Shown: positions 9,200 through 17,852, counted from the first letter of the stretch. The stretch is DNA of 64,000 bases from Streptomonospora mangrovi (GCF_027604915.1 NZ_JAJAQC010000028.1:30139-94138), one strand, 5' to 3'. A program made the numbers and translations. Notes: a model not told the origin generated them from the sequence alone.

Positions 9200-9520
9200 C
9201 CCAAACCCTGCTGAACGGAAACCGCCTACCCGGACCACTCGCCGACCTCGCCGCCCCGTCGCCCACCCCAGCCGGAACCTGCCGAACGGGAACCGCTGCC
9301 CTGGCCACCCGCCGCCGTCGCCGCCCTCGTCGCCTGCCTCAACCCCTGGCGCGCGAACCGATGACCGCCGCCCGGGCCATCCGCCGCCGTTGCCGACCTC
9401 GTTGCCCACCCCAGCCGGAAAACCTGCCGAACGGAAACCGCTGCCCCTGGCCCCCGGTACCGTCGCCGCCCCGTCGCCCACCCGTACCCCTGCCGAGCGA
9501 GGCGATGACCCTCGCCCGCG
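9200..9520. repeat. Degenerate ~72-bp tandem repeat, about five copies
   Basis: A CCGAACGGAAACCGCTGCCC-type core starts at about 9211, 9282, 9353 (weak), 9427 and 9497 (weak), spaced 71, 71, 74 and 70 bp. Between cores are repeats of CCGCCGCCGTTGCCG and CGCCCACCCCAGCCGG-like segments. Copies are diverged, so this is old. Confidence 0.7.
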
Positions 9521-9528
9521 TTGGAGGC

Positions 9529-10680
9529 TTACGGCGGCCCGGGCGCGGTGAGGGCGTCGATGTAGGCGTCCCACACGGGCTTGGGGTCGGCCGTGCGCAC
9601 TCCGGCGCGGAGGCGTTCGGCCTCGCCGGGGGCGTAGAGGCGGGCCAGGGCACCGGCCAGGTCGGCGGGGTCGTCCGGCGCGCACAGCAGGCCGTCGACC
9701 CCGTCGGTCACCTGCTCGGGCAGGGCGCCCGCGCGCGTGGCCACCACGGGCAGGCCGTGTTCGTGGGCCAGCCACACGTTCTGCGTGGCGGTGGCGGTGC
9801 GGTAGGGCAGCACGACCGCGTCGGCGTCGGCGAACAGCCCGGGGATGTCCTCGGCGGGCACGTAGCCCTCGCGGAACTCCACCCGGTCGGCGACGCCCAG
9901 CTCGCGCGCCAGCGCCCGCAGCTCCTCGGCCGCGCCGCCCCAGAACTCCCCGGCGACGGTGAGTCGCACCTCGGGCGGGGCGCCGGCGGCCAGGGCGCGC
10001 AGCAGGACGTCCACGCCCTTGTAGGGGCGCACGATGCCGAAGAACAGCAGGCGGTCGCGGCGCCCGCCACCGCCGCCGCCACCACCCGACGAGGAGGCAC
10101 CCCCGCCTCCACCCCCGCTGGAGCCAGGGCCGCCTCCCGGCGCCGTCGGCAGGTGCGGGGGCAGCGCCGCCGTGCGGACGTCGGCGCCGGGACCCGTCAG
10201 TCCGCGCGCCAGTCGGGCCTGCTCGGGGGAGTGCGCCAGGACGGCGTCCGCGCGGCGCAGCAGGGTGCGCATCAGGGCGGTGTCGGCGGGGCCGCGCTCG
10301 TGCGGCAGCACGTTGTGGCACAGCGCGAGCGTGCGGGCGCGCCCGCCCACCCCGGCGAGGACGCCCAGGTAGGGCACGGCCTGCGGCGGGATCAGGACAG
10401 TGAGCACCACCAGGTCGGCGCCGCGCCCCATGCGCCGGCCCGCGCGCCACCAGCTATCGGGCCGGTTCCAGGCGAGGGCGCGGCGGGTGGCGGGGAACGG
10501 CTCGCCCTCGGGCGCCTCGACCGTCTGGCGCCCCGGGTACAGCCGCTCGGGGTACATCGCCCGCCACGACTCGATGACCACCTCGTGGCCGCGCGCGGCG
10601 AGCTGGTGGGCCAGCTCGGTGGTGTGCCGGGCGCCGCCGCCCTTGTAGGGGTGGGTGGGGCCCACCAGGCTGATCCGCAT
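9529..10680 (-). CDS. GT4-family glycosyltransferase with Gly/Ser-rich inter-domain linker
   Basis: A 383-aa GT-B transferase. The N-domain opens with MRISLVGPTHPYKGGGARHT, a donor/acceptor loop typical of GT4 enzymes; the C-domain has LLFFGIVRPYKGVDVLLRAL, LTVAGEFWG and the nucleotide-binding part ATATQNVWLAHEHGLPVVAT. Between the domains (about 178-206) is a linker of glycine and serine runs, an unusual replacement for the normally short hinge. It is 19 bp downstream of the GT2 gene (10700-11665), with which it is probably co-transcribed on the minus strand. Donor and acceptor are unknown. Confidence 0.85.
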   Translation of the reverse strand: MRISLVGPTHPYKGGGARHTTELAHQLAARGHEVVIESWRAMYPERLYPGRQTVEAPEGEPFPATRRALAWNRPDSWWRAGRRMGRGADLVVLTVLIPPQAVPYLGVLAGVGGRARTLALCHNVLPHERGPADTALMRTLLRRADAVLAHSPEQARLARGLTGPGADVRTAALPPHLPTAPGGGPGSSGGGGGGASSSGGGGGGGGRRDRLLFFGIVRPYKGVDVLLRALAAGAPPEVRLTVAGEFWGGAAEELRALARELGVADRVEFREGYVPAEDIPGLFADADAVVLPYRTATATQNVWLAHEHGLPVVATRAGALPEQVTDGVDGLLCAPDDPADLAGALARLYAPGEAERLRAGVRTADPKPVWDAYIDALTAPGPP

Positions 10681-10699
10681 CGCCCTCGCCGCCCCGTCG

Positions 10700-11665
10700 T
10701 CAGGCGCCGTCGCGCGAGCGCACGATGAGGTCGGCCAGCAGCGCCAGCGCGCCCACGATCAGCCCGCTGGTCAGCAGCATGATCGTGTTGTTGGGGATGT
10801 ACAGCGGGGTGCGCACCTGGTCGAACACGAACTTGGCCGCGCCGATGCCCACCAGCCACAGCGCGATGGGCATCAGCACCTTCAGCGGGTTGAAGTACAT
10901 CACCATCCGCAGCACCTGGAGGATGTAGCGGTAGGCGTCGCGCACGAAGTGGAACTTGGACGTGCCCGCGCGCTTGGCGTAGTCGATCGGCACGTACTGC
11001 ACCGGGTGCTGGTTGGACAGGAACGCCAGGGTGATGGTGGTGACGCAGGAGAAGCCGGGCGGCAGCAGCCGCAGGTAGGGCAGCGACACCTCGCGTCGGA
11101 ACGCGCGCAGGCCCGAGTTGAGGTCGGGGATGCGGGTGTTGGTCAGCCGCTCGGCGACCTTGCGGATCAGCCACTTGGCCGGCACCCGCAGGAACCGGTG
11201 GCTGCCGGCCTCCTGGGTGCGCGCGCCCACCACCTGGTCGATGTGGGGCTGGGCGGCGAGCAGGTCCACGAACTCGGGGATGCGCTCGTTGGGGTAGGTC
11301 ATGTCGGCGTCGGTCCACACCACGATCTCGCCCCGGGCGCGCTGGGTGCCGATCCGGCGCACGGTGCCCGCGCCGCCGTTGTGCGGGAAGGCCACCACGT
11401 GCAGGTGGTCGAACAGCGGCTCCGCCTCGCGCAGGCGGGCGAGCGTGTCGTCGGTGGAGGCGTCGTCGATGGCCAGCAGTTCGTAGGTGTGGCCGGAGGC
11501 GTCCATGGCGGCGCAGATGCGCTCGATCTCCTTGACCACGTGGTCCTGCTCGTTGTAGCAGGGCAGCACGATGGAGACGTGGGGTGCGGCCTCCGGCGCG
11601 CCGGGGGCGCCGTCGGGGCCGTCAGGGGTGTCGGGCATCTCGCTCACGGTGTCAGGTTCACTCAC
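10700..11665 (-). CDS. GT2-family glycosyltransferase (polyprenyl-phosphate sugar synthase type)
   Basis: The 321-aa protein has a GT-A domain with IVLPCYNEQDHV, LLAIDDASTDDT, the DxD-like VVWTDADMTYPNE and the DLNSGLRAFRR block characteristic of dolichyl/undecaprenyl-phosphate glycosyltransferases. Two C-terminal hydrophobic helices (about 245-270 and 280-310) would anchor it in the membrane. Members charge polyprenyl phosphate with a sugar that GT-C enzymes then use; the adjoining GT39-like membrane protein (11836-13881) is a fitting partner. The first ~28 residues are a non-conserved acidic/proline tail, so a later start is possible. Confidence 0.87.
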   Translation of the reverse strand: MSEPDTVSEMPDTPDGPDGAPGAPEAAPHVSIVLPCYNEQDHVVKEIERICAAMDASGHTYELLAIDDASTDDTLARLREAEPLFDHLHVVAFPHNGGAGTVRRIGTQRARGEIVVWTDADMTYPNERIPEFVDLLAAQPHIDQVVGARTQEAGSHRFLRVPAKWLIRKVAERLTNTRIPDLNSGLRAFRREVSLPYLRLLPPGFSCVTTITLAFLSNQHPVQYVPIDYAKRAGTSKFHFVRDAYRYILQVLRMVMYFNPLKVLMPIALWLVGIGAAKFVFDQVRTPLYIPNNTIMLLTSGLIVGALALLADLIVRSRDGA

Positions 11666-11835
11666 TCGCCGGTGATGGTGGGGGCCGCACGCGGACCGCG
11701 GGGAACGCGCGGACCGTGTGGTCCGGTGGACCTATGCCGGCCCGCCGGCCGCCGCGCCGCCGCCCGCGCGCCCGGGGCCGGACCGGCGCGCCGCCCCCCG
11801 CGCCCCAGCCAGAATAGCCGCGGCCCGGCCCGCCC

Positions 11836-13881
11836 CTACCGGACGACCGCGATCCACAGGTCGTCGTCGAAGATCCACGGCCCCGACGGCGGCTCCATCA
11901 GGGTGCTGGGGTCCTGCTCGGTGTGCACGTCGAACGGGTTGGTCATGGTGGTGCCCTCGGGGAGGAACGGGCGCAGGTCCTCCGGCGCCCCGGCCGCCAG
12001 CACCGGGGTGCGGCCGCGCTCGCGGATCTCCTCGACCACGCGGGCGGCGTCGGCCTGCGGCACGGCCGAGGCCAGCGCCGCCGTGGGCACCCCGCACATG
12101 CCCCGCACGAGCTGCATGAAGTTGGCGTAGGCGCCGTCCACGATGAGCACGCTCGCGTCGTCGGGAATCGCCCGGCACAGCTCGCGCGTTGCGGCCACGC
12201 TGCCCACGTCGGAGCGGTAGGTCATCACCCCCCACGCGGTGATGGCGGTCGGCACCAGCATCACCGCCGCGCCCACCGCCGCCGCCAGGCCCGCGACCGC
12301 CGTGCGGACCGCCCGGCGCTCCACGGCGGGCTCGGTGGCCAGCCGCCGGGTCAGCCAGGCGGTGAACCACACCGCGAACAGGATGAACGCCGGGATCACC
12401 AGGACGATCAGCCGCCGGCTCGCCCACGGGTGGTCGGGGGTGATGGCGGGGCGCAGCAGCGTCGTGACCACCGTCCAGCCCAGGACCAGCGCGGGCAGCA
12501 CCCACTGCGGTTCGCGGCGCAGCAGGATCCGGCGGGCGAGCACGGCGGCGCCGAAGGTCGCCAGCAGCACCGTGCTCAGCCCCACGTACCAGCCCACCCA
12601 GTACAGGCTCAGCTCGTAGTAGGTGCGGTCGGGGTCGGCGGGCAGCCCCTCGAACGCCTGCACCTGCCCGATGTACAGCGCGGTCACGGCGTCGCCGTGG
12701 CCGTAGTCGGTGTAGACGAGGGGGCGCAGCGCCAGCGCCGCCATCACCACCACCACGGCCGCCGCGCCGACCGCCGGCAGCCACCGGGGGCGGTCGGTGC
12801 GCGGCACCCCGCGCCGCCACAGCAGCGCCACCCCCAGCGCCACGGCCGCCACCACCCCGGCGCTGATCAGCAGCAGCGGGTTGAGCGAGTCGGACAGGTG
12901 CTCCAGGTAGGGCCGGGACAACCCGTAGCCGGCGGTGAACCCGTAGCCCACACCCAGGGCGAGCCCGGCCAGCAGGGGCAGCGCCTGGCCGCGCCGGGCC
13001 AGCAGCAGCAGCCCGACGAACCCCACCAGCGGCAGCAGGTCGCGCAGCGCGTCGATGCGCACCACCAGGCCCAGCCCGAAGATCAGCCCGGCGCCCCCCG
13101 CCAGCGCGTGCGCAAGCCCCCAGCGGTCGCCCAGGGCACTGCGCCGCGTCAGCGCGTCGAAGGCCAGCGCCAGCGCGCCCAGCAGCAGCACCTGGGCCAC
13201 CGGCTCGCTGTAGGTGGACCGGCTGACCCACTGCTGGGTCTGGCACACCGCCAGCACCAGCGCGGCGAGCGGCGCCCACCGCACCCCCACCAGGCGCCCG
13301 GCCAGGCCGCCGAAGGTCAGCACGCCCAGGCCGCCGATGACCGGCGGGGTGAGGAGCATCCCGGTCGTGCCGCCCAGCCAGTACCCGACGGCGTAGACCA
13401 GCGGCGCGCCGGCGAGGAACTGCGGCCACACCACCTCGCCCACCTCGTAGTAGGCGAGGCTGTCGTAGATGAGCGCGGGGTCGTCGCCCGCGATCAGCTC
13501 CCGCTGCTGGGGGATGGGCAGCGAGCCGTGTTCGGCGATCCAGAACGCGAACTGGGCGTAGGAGGCGGGGTCGCGCCGGATGACCAGGGTCTCGGCGTGG
13601 TAGGCCAGTTGCACGGCGGTGAAGGCCGCGGCGATCAGCACGGTGAGCACCAGCGGCCACCACGGCACGTCCTCACCCGACTCCGCCGCCGGCGCCGGGG
13701 GCACCAGCCGCGCCGCCGCCAGCAGGCCCAGCGCCACCGCCGGGACGCCCAGCAGGGCGCCGGCCAGCGGGGTGAACGCCCCCGCCACCAGCAGGGGGAA
13801 CGCCACGAGCAGCCAGGCCGAGATCGCGATGGCGGGGGCCGCGGTCACACGGGTGAACAGCCGCGCGGAAGTCTGTCCCAT
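11836..13881 (-). CDS. GT39-like multi-pass membrane glycosyltransferase
   Basis: A 681-aa polytopic protein with roughly a dozen hydrophobic segments. The extracytoplasmic loop after TM2-3 contains VIRRDPASYAQFAFW, the acidic-residue-containing first loop of GT-C enzymes such as ArnT/PMT. A further loop carries YTDYGHGDAVTALYIG and RPAITPDHPWASRRL. The C-terminal ~130 residues form a soluble domain. GT39 enzymes use polyprenyl-phosphate sugars on the outer face of the membrane, which fits the GT2 gene just downstream. It starts at ATG 13881, divergent from the TIGR03089 gene. The substrate cannot be read from the sequence. Confidence 0.75.
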   Translation of the reverse strand: MGQTSARLFTRVTAAPAIAISAWLLVAFPLLVAGAFTPLAGALLGVPAVALGLLAAARLVPPAPAAESGEDVPWWPLVLTVLIAAAFTAVQLAYHAETLVIRRDPASYAQFAFWIAEHGSLPIPQQRELIAGDDPALIYDSLAYYEVGEVVWPQFLAGAPLVYAVGYWLGGTTGMLLTPPVIGGLGVLTFGGLAGRLVGVRWAPLAALVLAVCQTQQWVSRSTYSEPVAQVLLLGALALAFDALTRRSALGDRWGLAHALAGGAGLIFGLGLVVRIDALRDLLPLVGFVGLLLLARRGQALPLLAGLALGVGYGFTAGYGLSRPYLEHLSDSLNPLLLISAGVVAAVALGVALLWRRGVPRTDRPRWLPAVGAAAVVVVMAALALRPLVYTDYGHGDAVTALYIGQVQAFEGLPADPDRTYYELSLYWVGWYVGLSTVLLATFGAAVLARRILLRREPQWVLPALVLGWTVVTTLLRPAITPDHPWASRRLIVLVIPAFILFAVWFTAWLTRRLATEPAVERRAVRTAVAGLAAAVGAAVMLVPTAITAWGVMTYRSDVGSVAATRELCRAIPDDASVLIVDGAYANFMQLVRGMCGVPTAALASAVPQADAARVVEEIRERGRTPVLAAGAPEDLRPFLPEGTTMTNPFDVHTEQDPSTLMEPPSGPWIFDDDLWIAVVR

Positions 13882-14153
13882 GGGGGCAGCCTCTCAGTTC
13901 CCCCGCCCCGCGTGCGGCGGTCTCGGGGGGTGGGGCGCGCGGATCAGTGCCGAATCGTGACGTCGGCGCCCCGGCGCGCCGCCTTGCACCGCACCGCGCG
14001 CGGCGCCGTCCCCTCCGTCGCCTGAGTACCATGTGGCAGATCCCCGGACCGGTGCGGCCCGTCGCGGACCGTTCCCGACCGGTCCGCAGGCGGTGAGCGG
14101 CAGCCGAGGACGAACCCGGGAACAGCCGAGGACAAGCCGAAAGGAGGGCGCGC

Positions 14154-14969
14154 GTGGGCGCGGAAACCCCCGTTGACCTGTGGCGCTCGGCCGTCGCGGC
14201 CGATCCCGCACGCCCGTTCGTCACCGCCTACGACCCCGACACCGGCGGCCGGGTCGAACTCTCCTTCGCCACGGTCGACAACTGGGTGGCCAAGACCGCC
14301 AACATGCTGGTCGACGGCCTCGGCGTGGAGCCCGGCGACCGCGTCGCCCTGGCGCTGCCGCCGCACTGGCAGAGCCTGGTGTGGCTGCTGGCCTGCTTCT
14401 CCACCGGCGCCACGGCGGTGCTGGGCGAGGCCGGCGAGGTCCCCGAGGGCGACGTCGCGGTGGCCGACCCCGCACGCGTGTCCGCCGCGCTCGACACCGG
14501 CGCGCGCGAGGTGGTCGGCACCTCCCTGCACCCGCTGGGCGCGCCGATGGCCGACTGCCCGCCCACCGCCCTCGACTACACCGTCGAGGTCCGGGGCTAC
14601 GGCGACCGCTTCTTCCCCGCCGCACCCGTGGATCCCGACACCCTCGCCCTCGCGGGGCCGCCCGGCGGGCCCGAGGGCCGCACCGGCGCCCAGCTCGTCG
14701 ACGCCGCGCGGCGTCGCCTGGCGGGGTGGGGGCTGACATCCGCCGACCGCGTGGCTATGATCACCTCGGCGCGGGACTCCCTCACAGTCCTGGGTTCGGA
14801 CCTGTCCCTTCTCCTGGGGCCCGTGGCCGGCGCGGTTCCGCTGGTCCTCATCCCCGACGGAGAGTCGACTACCCTGCAAGCGCGGCTTGGCATGGAGCGT
14901 GCCACGGCGATCGCCGGTGCGCGGCCCGGTACCCCCGCAATCGCCGAATCCCTCAAGCCGCTGACCTGA
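14154..14969 (+). CDS. TIGR03089 family protein (AMP-binding-like N-terminal domain)
   Basis: This 271-aa protein matches the actinobacterial TIGR03089 family, which resembles the N-terminal part of acyl-CoA synthetase/AMP-binding enzymes but is too short to include the catalytic C-domain. Recognisable are RPFVTAYDPDTGGRVELSF, the adenylation-like GLGVEPGDRVALALPPHWQ and the ending ARLGMERATAIAG. GTG 14154 follows AAAGGAGGG with ideal spacing. It precedes the LCP ligase gene by 24 bp. No function is established for the family; loss of the ATP-binding P-loop and lysine argues against a ligase. Confidence 0.85.
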   Translation: MGAETPVDLWRSAVAADPARPFVTAYDPDTGGRVELSFATVDNWVAKTANMLVDGLGVEPGDRVALALPPHWQSLVWLLACFSTGATAVLGEAGEVPEGDVAVADPARVSAALDTGAREVVGTSLHPLGAPMADCPPTALDYTVEVRGYGDRFFPAAPVDPDTLALAGPPGGPEGRTGAQLVDAARRRLAGWGLTSADRVAMITSARDSLTVLGSDLSLLLGPVAGAVPLVLIPDGESTTLQARLGMERATAIAGARPGTPAIAESLKPLT

Positions 14970-14993
14970 CCCCTCCCTTTCCTTGGTGCGACA

Positions 14994-16475
14994 TTGCCCA
15001 GAAAACGCTCATCCCGAGGCTCCGCGAAGGGCCACGCGGCACGGAAGAGCCTGTCCGTCGGCGGCTGGATCTCCGTCATCACGACGGCCCTCGTGATCGG
15101 CAGCAGCCTCACCGCCTACGCCGCCTACTACGACATCTACGGCAACATCAACCAGGAGGACGTCGACACCGACGCCTTCGGCGACCGGCCCAGCAGGGTC
15201 GAGGGCGCGCTGAACATCATGGTGATCGGCTCCGACGTCCGCACCGGCGAGAACGCCAACTACGGCGAAGCCGAGGGCGAGCGGCCGGACTCCCTGATCA
15301 TCGCGCACATCTCGCCCAACAACGGGCGCGCCACGATGATCAACCTGCCGCGCGACCTGATGGTGGACCTGCCCGCCTGCGAGGCCAACGGCGAGCACCC
15401 CGGTATGGCCGCCCAGCGCGGCATGATCAACTCCGCCATGTCCTTCGGCGGCGTGCAGTGCCAGTGGAAGGCCGTGGAGCAGGTCACCGGCATCCACATC
15501 GACCACTTCATCAGCGTCGACTTCACCGGCTTCAAGGGGATCGTCGACTCCCTGGGCGGGGTGAAGATGTGCATCCCCCAGCCCATCGACGACGACAAGG
15601 CCAAGCTGCACCTGGAGGCCGGCGAGCAGGTGCTCGACGGCGAGGAGGCGCTGGGCTACATGCGCTCCCGCTACGCCCAGGGCGACGGCACCGACACCGC
15701 GCGCATCGGCCGCCAGCAGCAGTTCCTGGGCGCCATGCTGAACGAGGTCATGCAGGGCGACGTCCTGTCCAGCCCGGCCAACCTCACCGGCTTCCTCGGC
15801 TCGGTCACCGAGACCATGACCACCGACGACGAGCTGACCCTGGACGTCATGACCGACATCGCCGTGGCGATGCGCGAGGTCGACCTCAACAACGTCAACT
15901 TCGTCACGGTGCCCAACGGCCAGGACCCCGCCGACCCCAACCGGCTGGTGTTCAGCGAGCCGCAGGCCAGTGAGCTGTTCGACGCCATCGCCAAGGACGA
16001 GGACATCGCCGGTAACGACGACCAGGGCGGCGGCGGTGGCGGTGGCGGCAACGGCGGCGGAGGCGGCGGCAACGGCGGCGGTGGAAACGGCGGCGGCGGT
16101 GGCGGCGGCGCCGAGAAGGTCGAGCCGGGCGACGTCTCCGTCGAGGTGCTGAACGGCAAGGGCACGCCCAACCTCGCCGACCAGGTCGGCCAGTGGCTGA
16201 CCACCGAGGGCTTCCAGGTGGTCGGCACCGGCAACCCCGAGGTCATCCCCGAGCAGAGCACCGTCTACTACGGCCCGGGCCAGGAGGCCCACGCCGAGGC
16301 GATCGCGAGCGAGGCCGTCAACGCCACCACCGAGGAGAACCCCGCGCTGGGCGACACCGTCCAGCTCGTCCTCGCGGCCGACTGGGACGGCTTCACCTCC
16401 ACCAGCGGCCCGGGCAGCGAGGTCGCCGAAGGCGTCGAGGGCACCTCGGCGGCCGACGCCAAGCAGGAGTGCTGA
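14994..16475 (+). CDS. LytR-CpsA-Psr (LCP) family glycopolymer ligase with LytR_C domain
   Basis: LCP proteins transfer polyprenyl-linked glycopolymers onto peptidoglycan outside the membrane. There is a single TM helix at about 22-45 after a basic N-terminus, an LCP domain (about 70-320) with PDSLIIAHISPNN, INLPRDLMVDLP, VDSLGGVKMCIP and ALGYMRSRYAQGDGT (conserved Arg/Asp), a poly-Gly/Asn linker (about 343-372) and a LytR_C domain (VSVEVLNGKGTPNLADQV). The frame can only begin with TTG 14994 if the basic leader is to be kept; no ATG/GTG lies upstream in frame. Placed beside wecB and several glycosyltransferases, it is the likely attaching enzyme for this locus. Confidence 0.92.
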   Translation: MPRKRSSRGSAKGHAARKSLSVGGWISVITTALVIGSSLTAYAAYYDIYGNINQEDVDTDAFGDRPSRVEGALNIMVIGSDVRTGENANYGEAEGERPDSLIIAHISPNNGRATMINLPRDLMVDLPACEANGEHPGMAAQRGMINSAMSFGGVQCQWKAVEQVTGIHIDHFISVDFTGFKGIVDSLGGVKMCIPQPIDDDKAKLHLEAGEQVLDGEEALGYMRSRYAQGDGTDTARIGRQQQFLGAMLNEVMQGDVLSSPANLTGFLGSVTETMTTDDELTLDVMTDIAVAMREVDLNNVNFVTVPNGQDPADPNRLVFSEPQASELFDAIAKDEDIAGNDDQGGGGGGGGNGGGGGGNGGGGNGGGGGGGAEKVEPGDVSVEVLNGKGTPNLADQVGQWLTTEGFQVVGTGNPEVIPEQSTVYYGPGQEAHAEAIASEAVNATTEENPALGDTVQLVLAADWDGFTSTSGPGSEVAEGVEGTSAADAKQEC

Positions 16476-16507
16476 TCCCGCCCGCGTAGCGGGGATGGAC
16501 GGATGTC

Positions 16508-16550
16508 GAAGGCCGGGTGGCCGCCGCGAAGCGGCGGCCACCCGGCCTTC
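16508..16550 (+). terminator. Perfect 20-bp hairpin after the LCP gene
   Basis: Arms 16508-16527 and 16531-16550 are perfectly complementary around a GAA loop, 33 bp beyond the stop. This is the strongest terminator-like structure in the window, and directly precedes the homopolymer tract. Confidence 0.85.
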
Positions 16551-16557
16551 GGGGTGT

Positions 16558-16660
16558 GGGGGGGGGGCGGGGCGCCCCCCCCCCCGGCCGTTCGGTTGGT
16601 TGTGCCGGGGGGGGGGGCCCCCCGCCCCCGGCCCCCCACCCGGCCTTCGGGTTGTCGGGG
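16558..16660. repeat. G/C homopolymer tracts between convergent genes
   Basis: Runs of 10 G (16558-16567), 11 C (16575-16585), 11 G (16607-16617) and 6 C (16618-16623) interrupt the gap between the LCP and aldo/keto reductase genes. A further CACCCGGCCTTCGGG copy near 16638 repeats the right arm of the terminator at 16540. The pattern suggests a damaged or misassembled hairpin region. Confidence 0.85.
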
Positions 16661-16702
16661 GCGGCCGGGGCGCCTCCACCCGCGGCCGCCGAGCCCCCGC
16701 CC

Positions 16703-17719
16703 TCAGGGGGAGGTGCGGAAGCGAGGTCCAAAGCGGGGTTCCAGCTCCACTCCCTCGCCGCCGAAGAGCCACGGGCGCGGTCCGGCGTTGAGGTCGTGGG
16801 GGTACCCCGGGTCGAAGTCCACCGACGCGGTCAGGCGGTCGGCGACCTCGGCGGGCAGGGCGACGTCCAGGACGCCCAGGTTCTCGCGGACCTGCTCGGC
16901 CGTGCGCGCGCCGATGATCGGGTGCACGGCCGGGGAGCGGGAGCGGATCCAGGCCAGGGCCACCTGGGTGGGCGTGGCCCCCAGTTCGGCGGCGGCCTCG
17001 GCCACGGCGCGCGCGGCCCGGTGGTCGCGCTCGGTGAGGGACGCGGGGTCCACCCGGGTGCCCGGCGGCGGTCCGCCCGGGGCGGTGTACTTGCCCGACA
17101 GCACCCCGGCCCCGAGCGCGCCGTAGGCGGCCACGCTCATCTGGTAGCCCTCGGCCATGGGCAGCAGCTCGCGCTCGATGTCGCGGCGCAGCAGGCTGTA
17201 GGGCACCTGGACGCCGGAGAACGGGGTCCAGTCGCGCCACTCGGCCAGCGTGTTGGCGCGCGACACCACCCACGCGGGCAGGTTGGAGGCGCCCACGTAG
17301 AGGACCTTGCCCGCGCGCACCGCGTCGTCCAGCGCCCGCACGGTCTCCTCGATCGGCGTGTACTCGTCCCAGGTGTGCACCCACAGCAGGTCGATGTAGT
17401 CGGTGCGCAGCCGCCGCAGGCTCTCCTCCAGCGACAGCATGACGTTCTTGCGGTGGCCGCCGCCGGAGTTGGGGTCGCCCTCCCGGCGGGTCAGCGCGAA
17501 CTTGGTGGCGACCACGAAGCGGTCCCGGCGGTCGCGCAGGACATCGCCGAGCACCTCCTCGCTGTCGCCGTAGGCCGAGGCGGTGTCGATGACGTTGCCG
17601 CCGGCGTCGGCGAAGACGTCGACCATCCGCCGGGCCTCCTCGGCGTCGGCGAAGGTCATGGCGCCCAGGAACAGCTCGGACACGCGCAGCCCGGAGGGGC
17701 CGAACAGGCGGTAGCGCAT
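16703..17719 (-). CDS. Aldo/keto reductase
   Basis: A 338-aa NADPH-dependent oxidoreductase of the AKR superfamily, YghZ/YajO-like branch. Catalytic residues are visible: Asp in NVIDTASAYGDSEE (with the Tyr), Lys in VATKFAL, and His in LLWVHTWDEYTP. The nucleotide-binding end PIIGARTAEQVRENL is present. The ATG at 17719 overlaps the TGA of a 37-codon ORF (TGATG), implying translational coupling. The gene faces away from an MmyB-type regulator, a common pairing in which the regulator controls the oxidoreductase. Substrate unknown. Confidence 0.92.
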   Translation of the reverse strand: MRYRLFGPSGLRVSELFLGAMTFADAEEARRMVDVFADAGGNVIDTASAYGDSEEVLGDVLRDRRDRFVVATKFALTRREGDPNSGGGHRKNVMLSLEESLRRLRTDYIDLLWVHTWDEYTPIEETVRALDDAVRAGKVLYVGASNLPAWVVSRANTLAEWRDWTPFSGVQVPYSLLRRDIERELLPMAEGYQMSVAAYGALGAGVLSGKYTAPGGPPPGTRVDPASLTERDHRAARAVAEAAAELGATPTQVALAWIRSRSPAVHPIIGARTAEQVRENLGVLDVALPAEVADRLTASVDFDPGYPHDLNAGPRPWLFGGEGVELEPRFGPRFRTSP

Positions 17720-17832
17720 CAGGCGGCCCCGTCCGCCGCGACGGGGTGCGCCCGGTGGCCCGGCCGGCCGGGCGGCTCAAGGGCAGGGGTCGGGGTGCGG
17801 ATCTCCAGGGTGAGGGTCGGGGTGATGCTCAT
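17719..17832 (-). CDS. Possible 37-aa leader peptide coupled to the aldo/keto reductase
   Basis: An ATG at 17832 opens a 37-codon frame (MSITPTLTLEIRTPTP...) whose stop overlaps the reductase ATG as TGATG. A GGGGG run just upstream could serve as RBS. Coupling geometry is the main support; the peptide is Pro/Thr-rich and unrecognised. It could simply be untranslated leader. Confidence 0.4.
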   Translation of the reverse strand: MSITPTLTLEIRTPTPALEPPGRPGHRAHPVAADGAA

Positions 17833-17834
17833 GG

Positions 17835-17852
17835 CCCCCAGTCTGCTGGGGG
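17835..17852. promoter_or_regulatory. CCCCCAG-TCTG-CTGGGGG inverted repeat
   Basis: A 7-bp perfect inverted repeat directly upstream of the 37-codon ORF, within the 103-bp divergent gap to the MmyB-type regulator. It would either mask the RBS as an mRNA hairpin or act as the regulator's operator. Confidence 0.45.

Larger units (their letters stand above)
8499..9528. other. Long convergent intergenic region with degenerate repeats
   Basis: About 1 kb between two converging glycosyltransferase genes. Frames across it are low-complexity and I see no credible start plus RBS plus conserved protein. It has three parts: a G-rich left part with a 73-bp direct repeat (8544-8690), a less GC-rich middle (about 8740-9120), and a C-rich right part with about five degenerate copies of a 72-bp unit (about 9200-9520). 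Nothing resembles a transposase or inverted-repeat ends. Confidence 0.6.

Noticed and set aside
9200..9520. Possible CRISPR array
   Set aside because: Repeats are diverged, the cores are not identical, intervening sequence is itself repetitive, and no cas gene is present.
15009..17780. 923-codon minus-strand frame spanning the LCP gene and reductase region
   Set aside because: Crosses the strong terminator and homopolymers and has no conserved segment; both strands there have well-supported genes.
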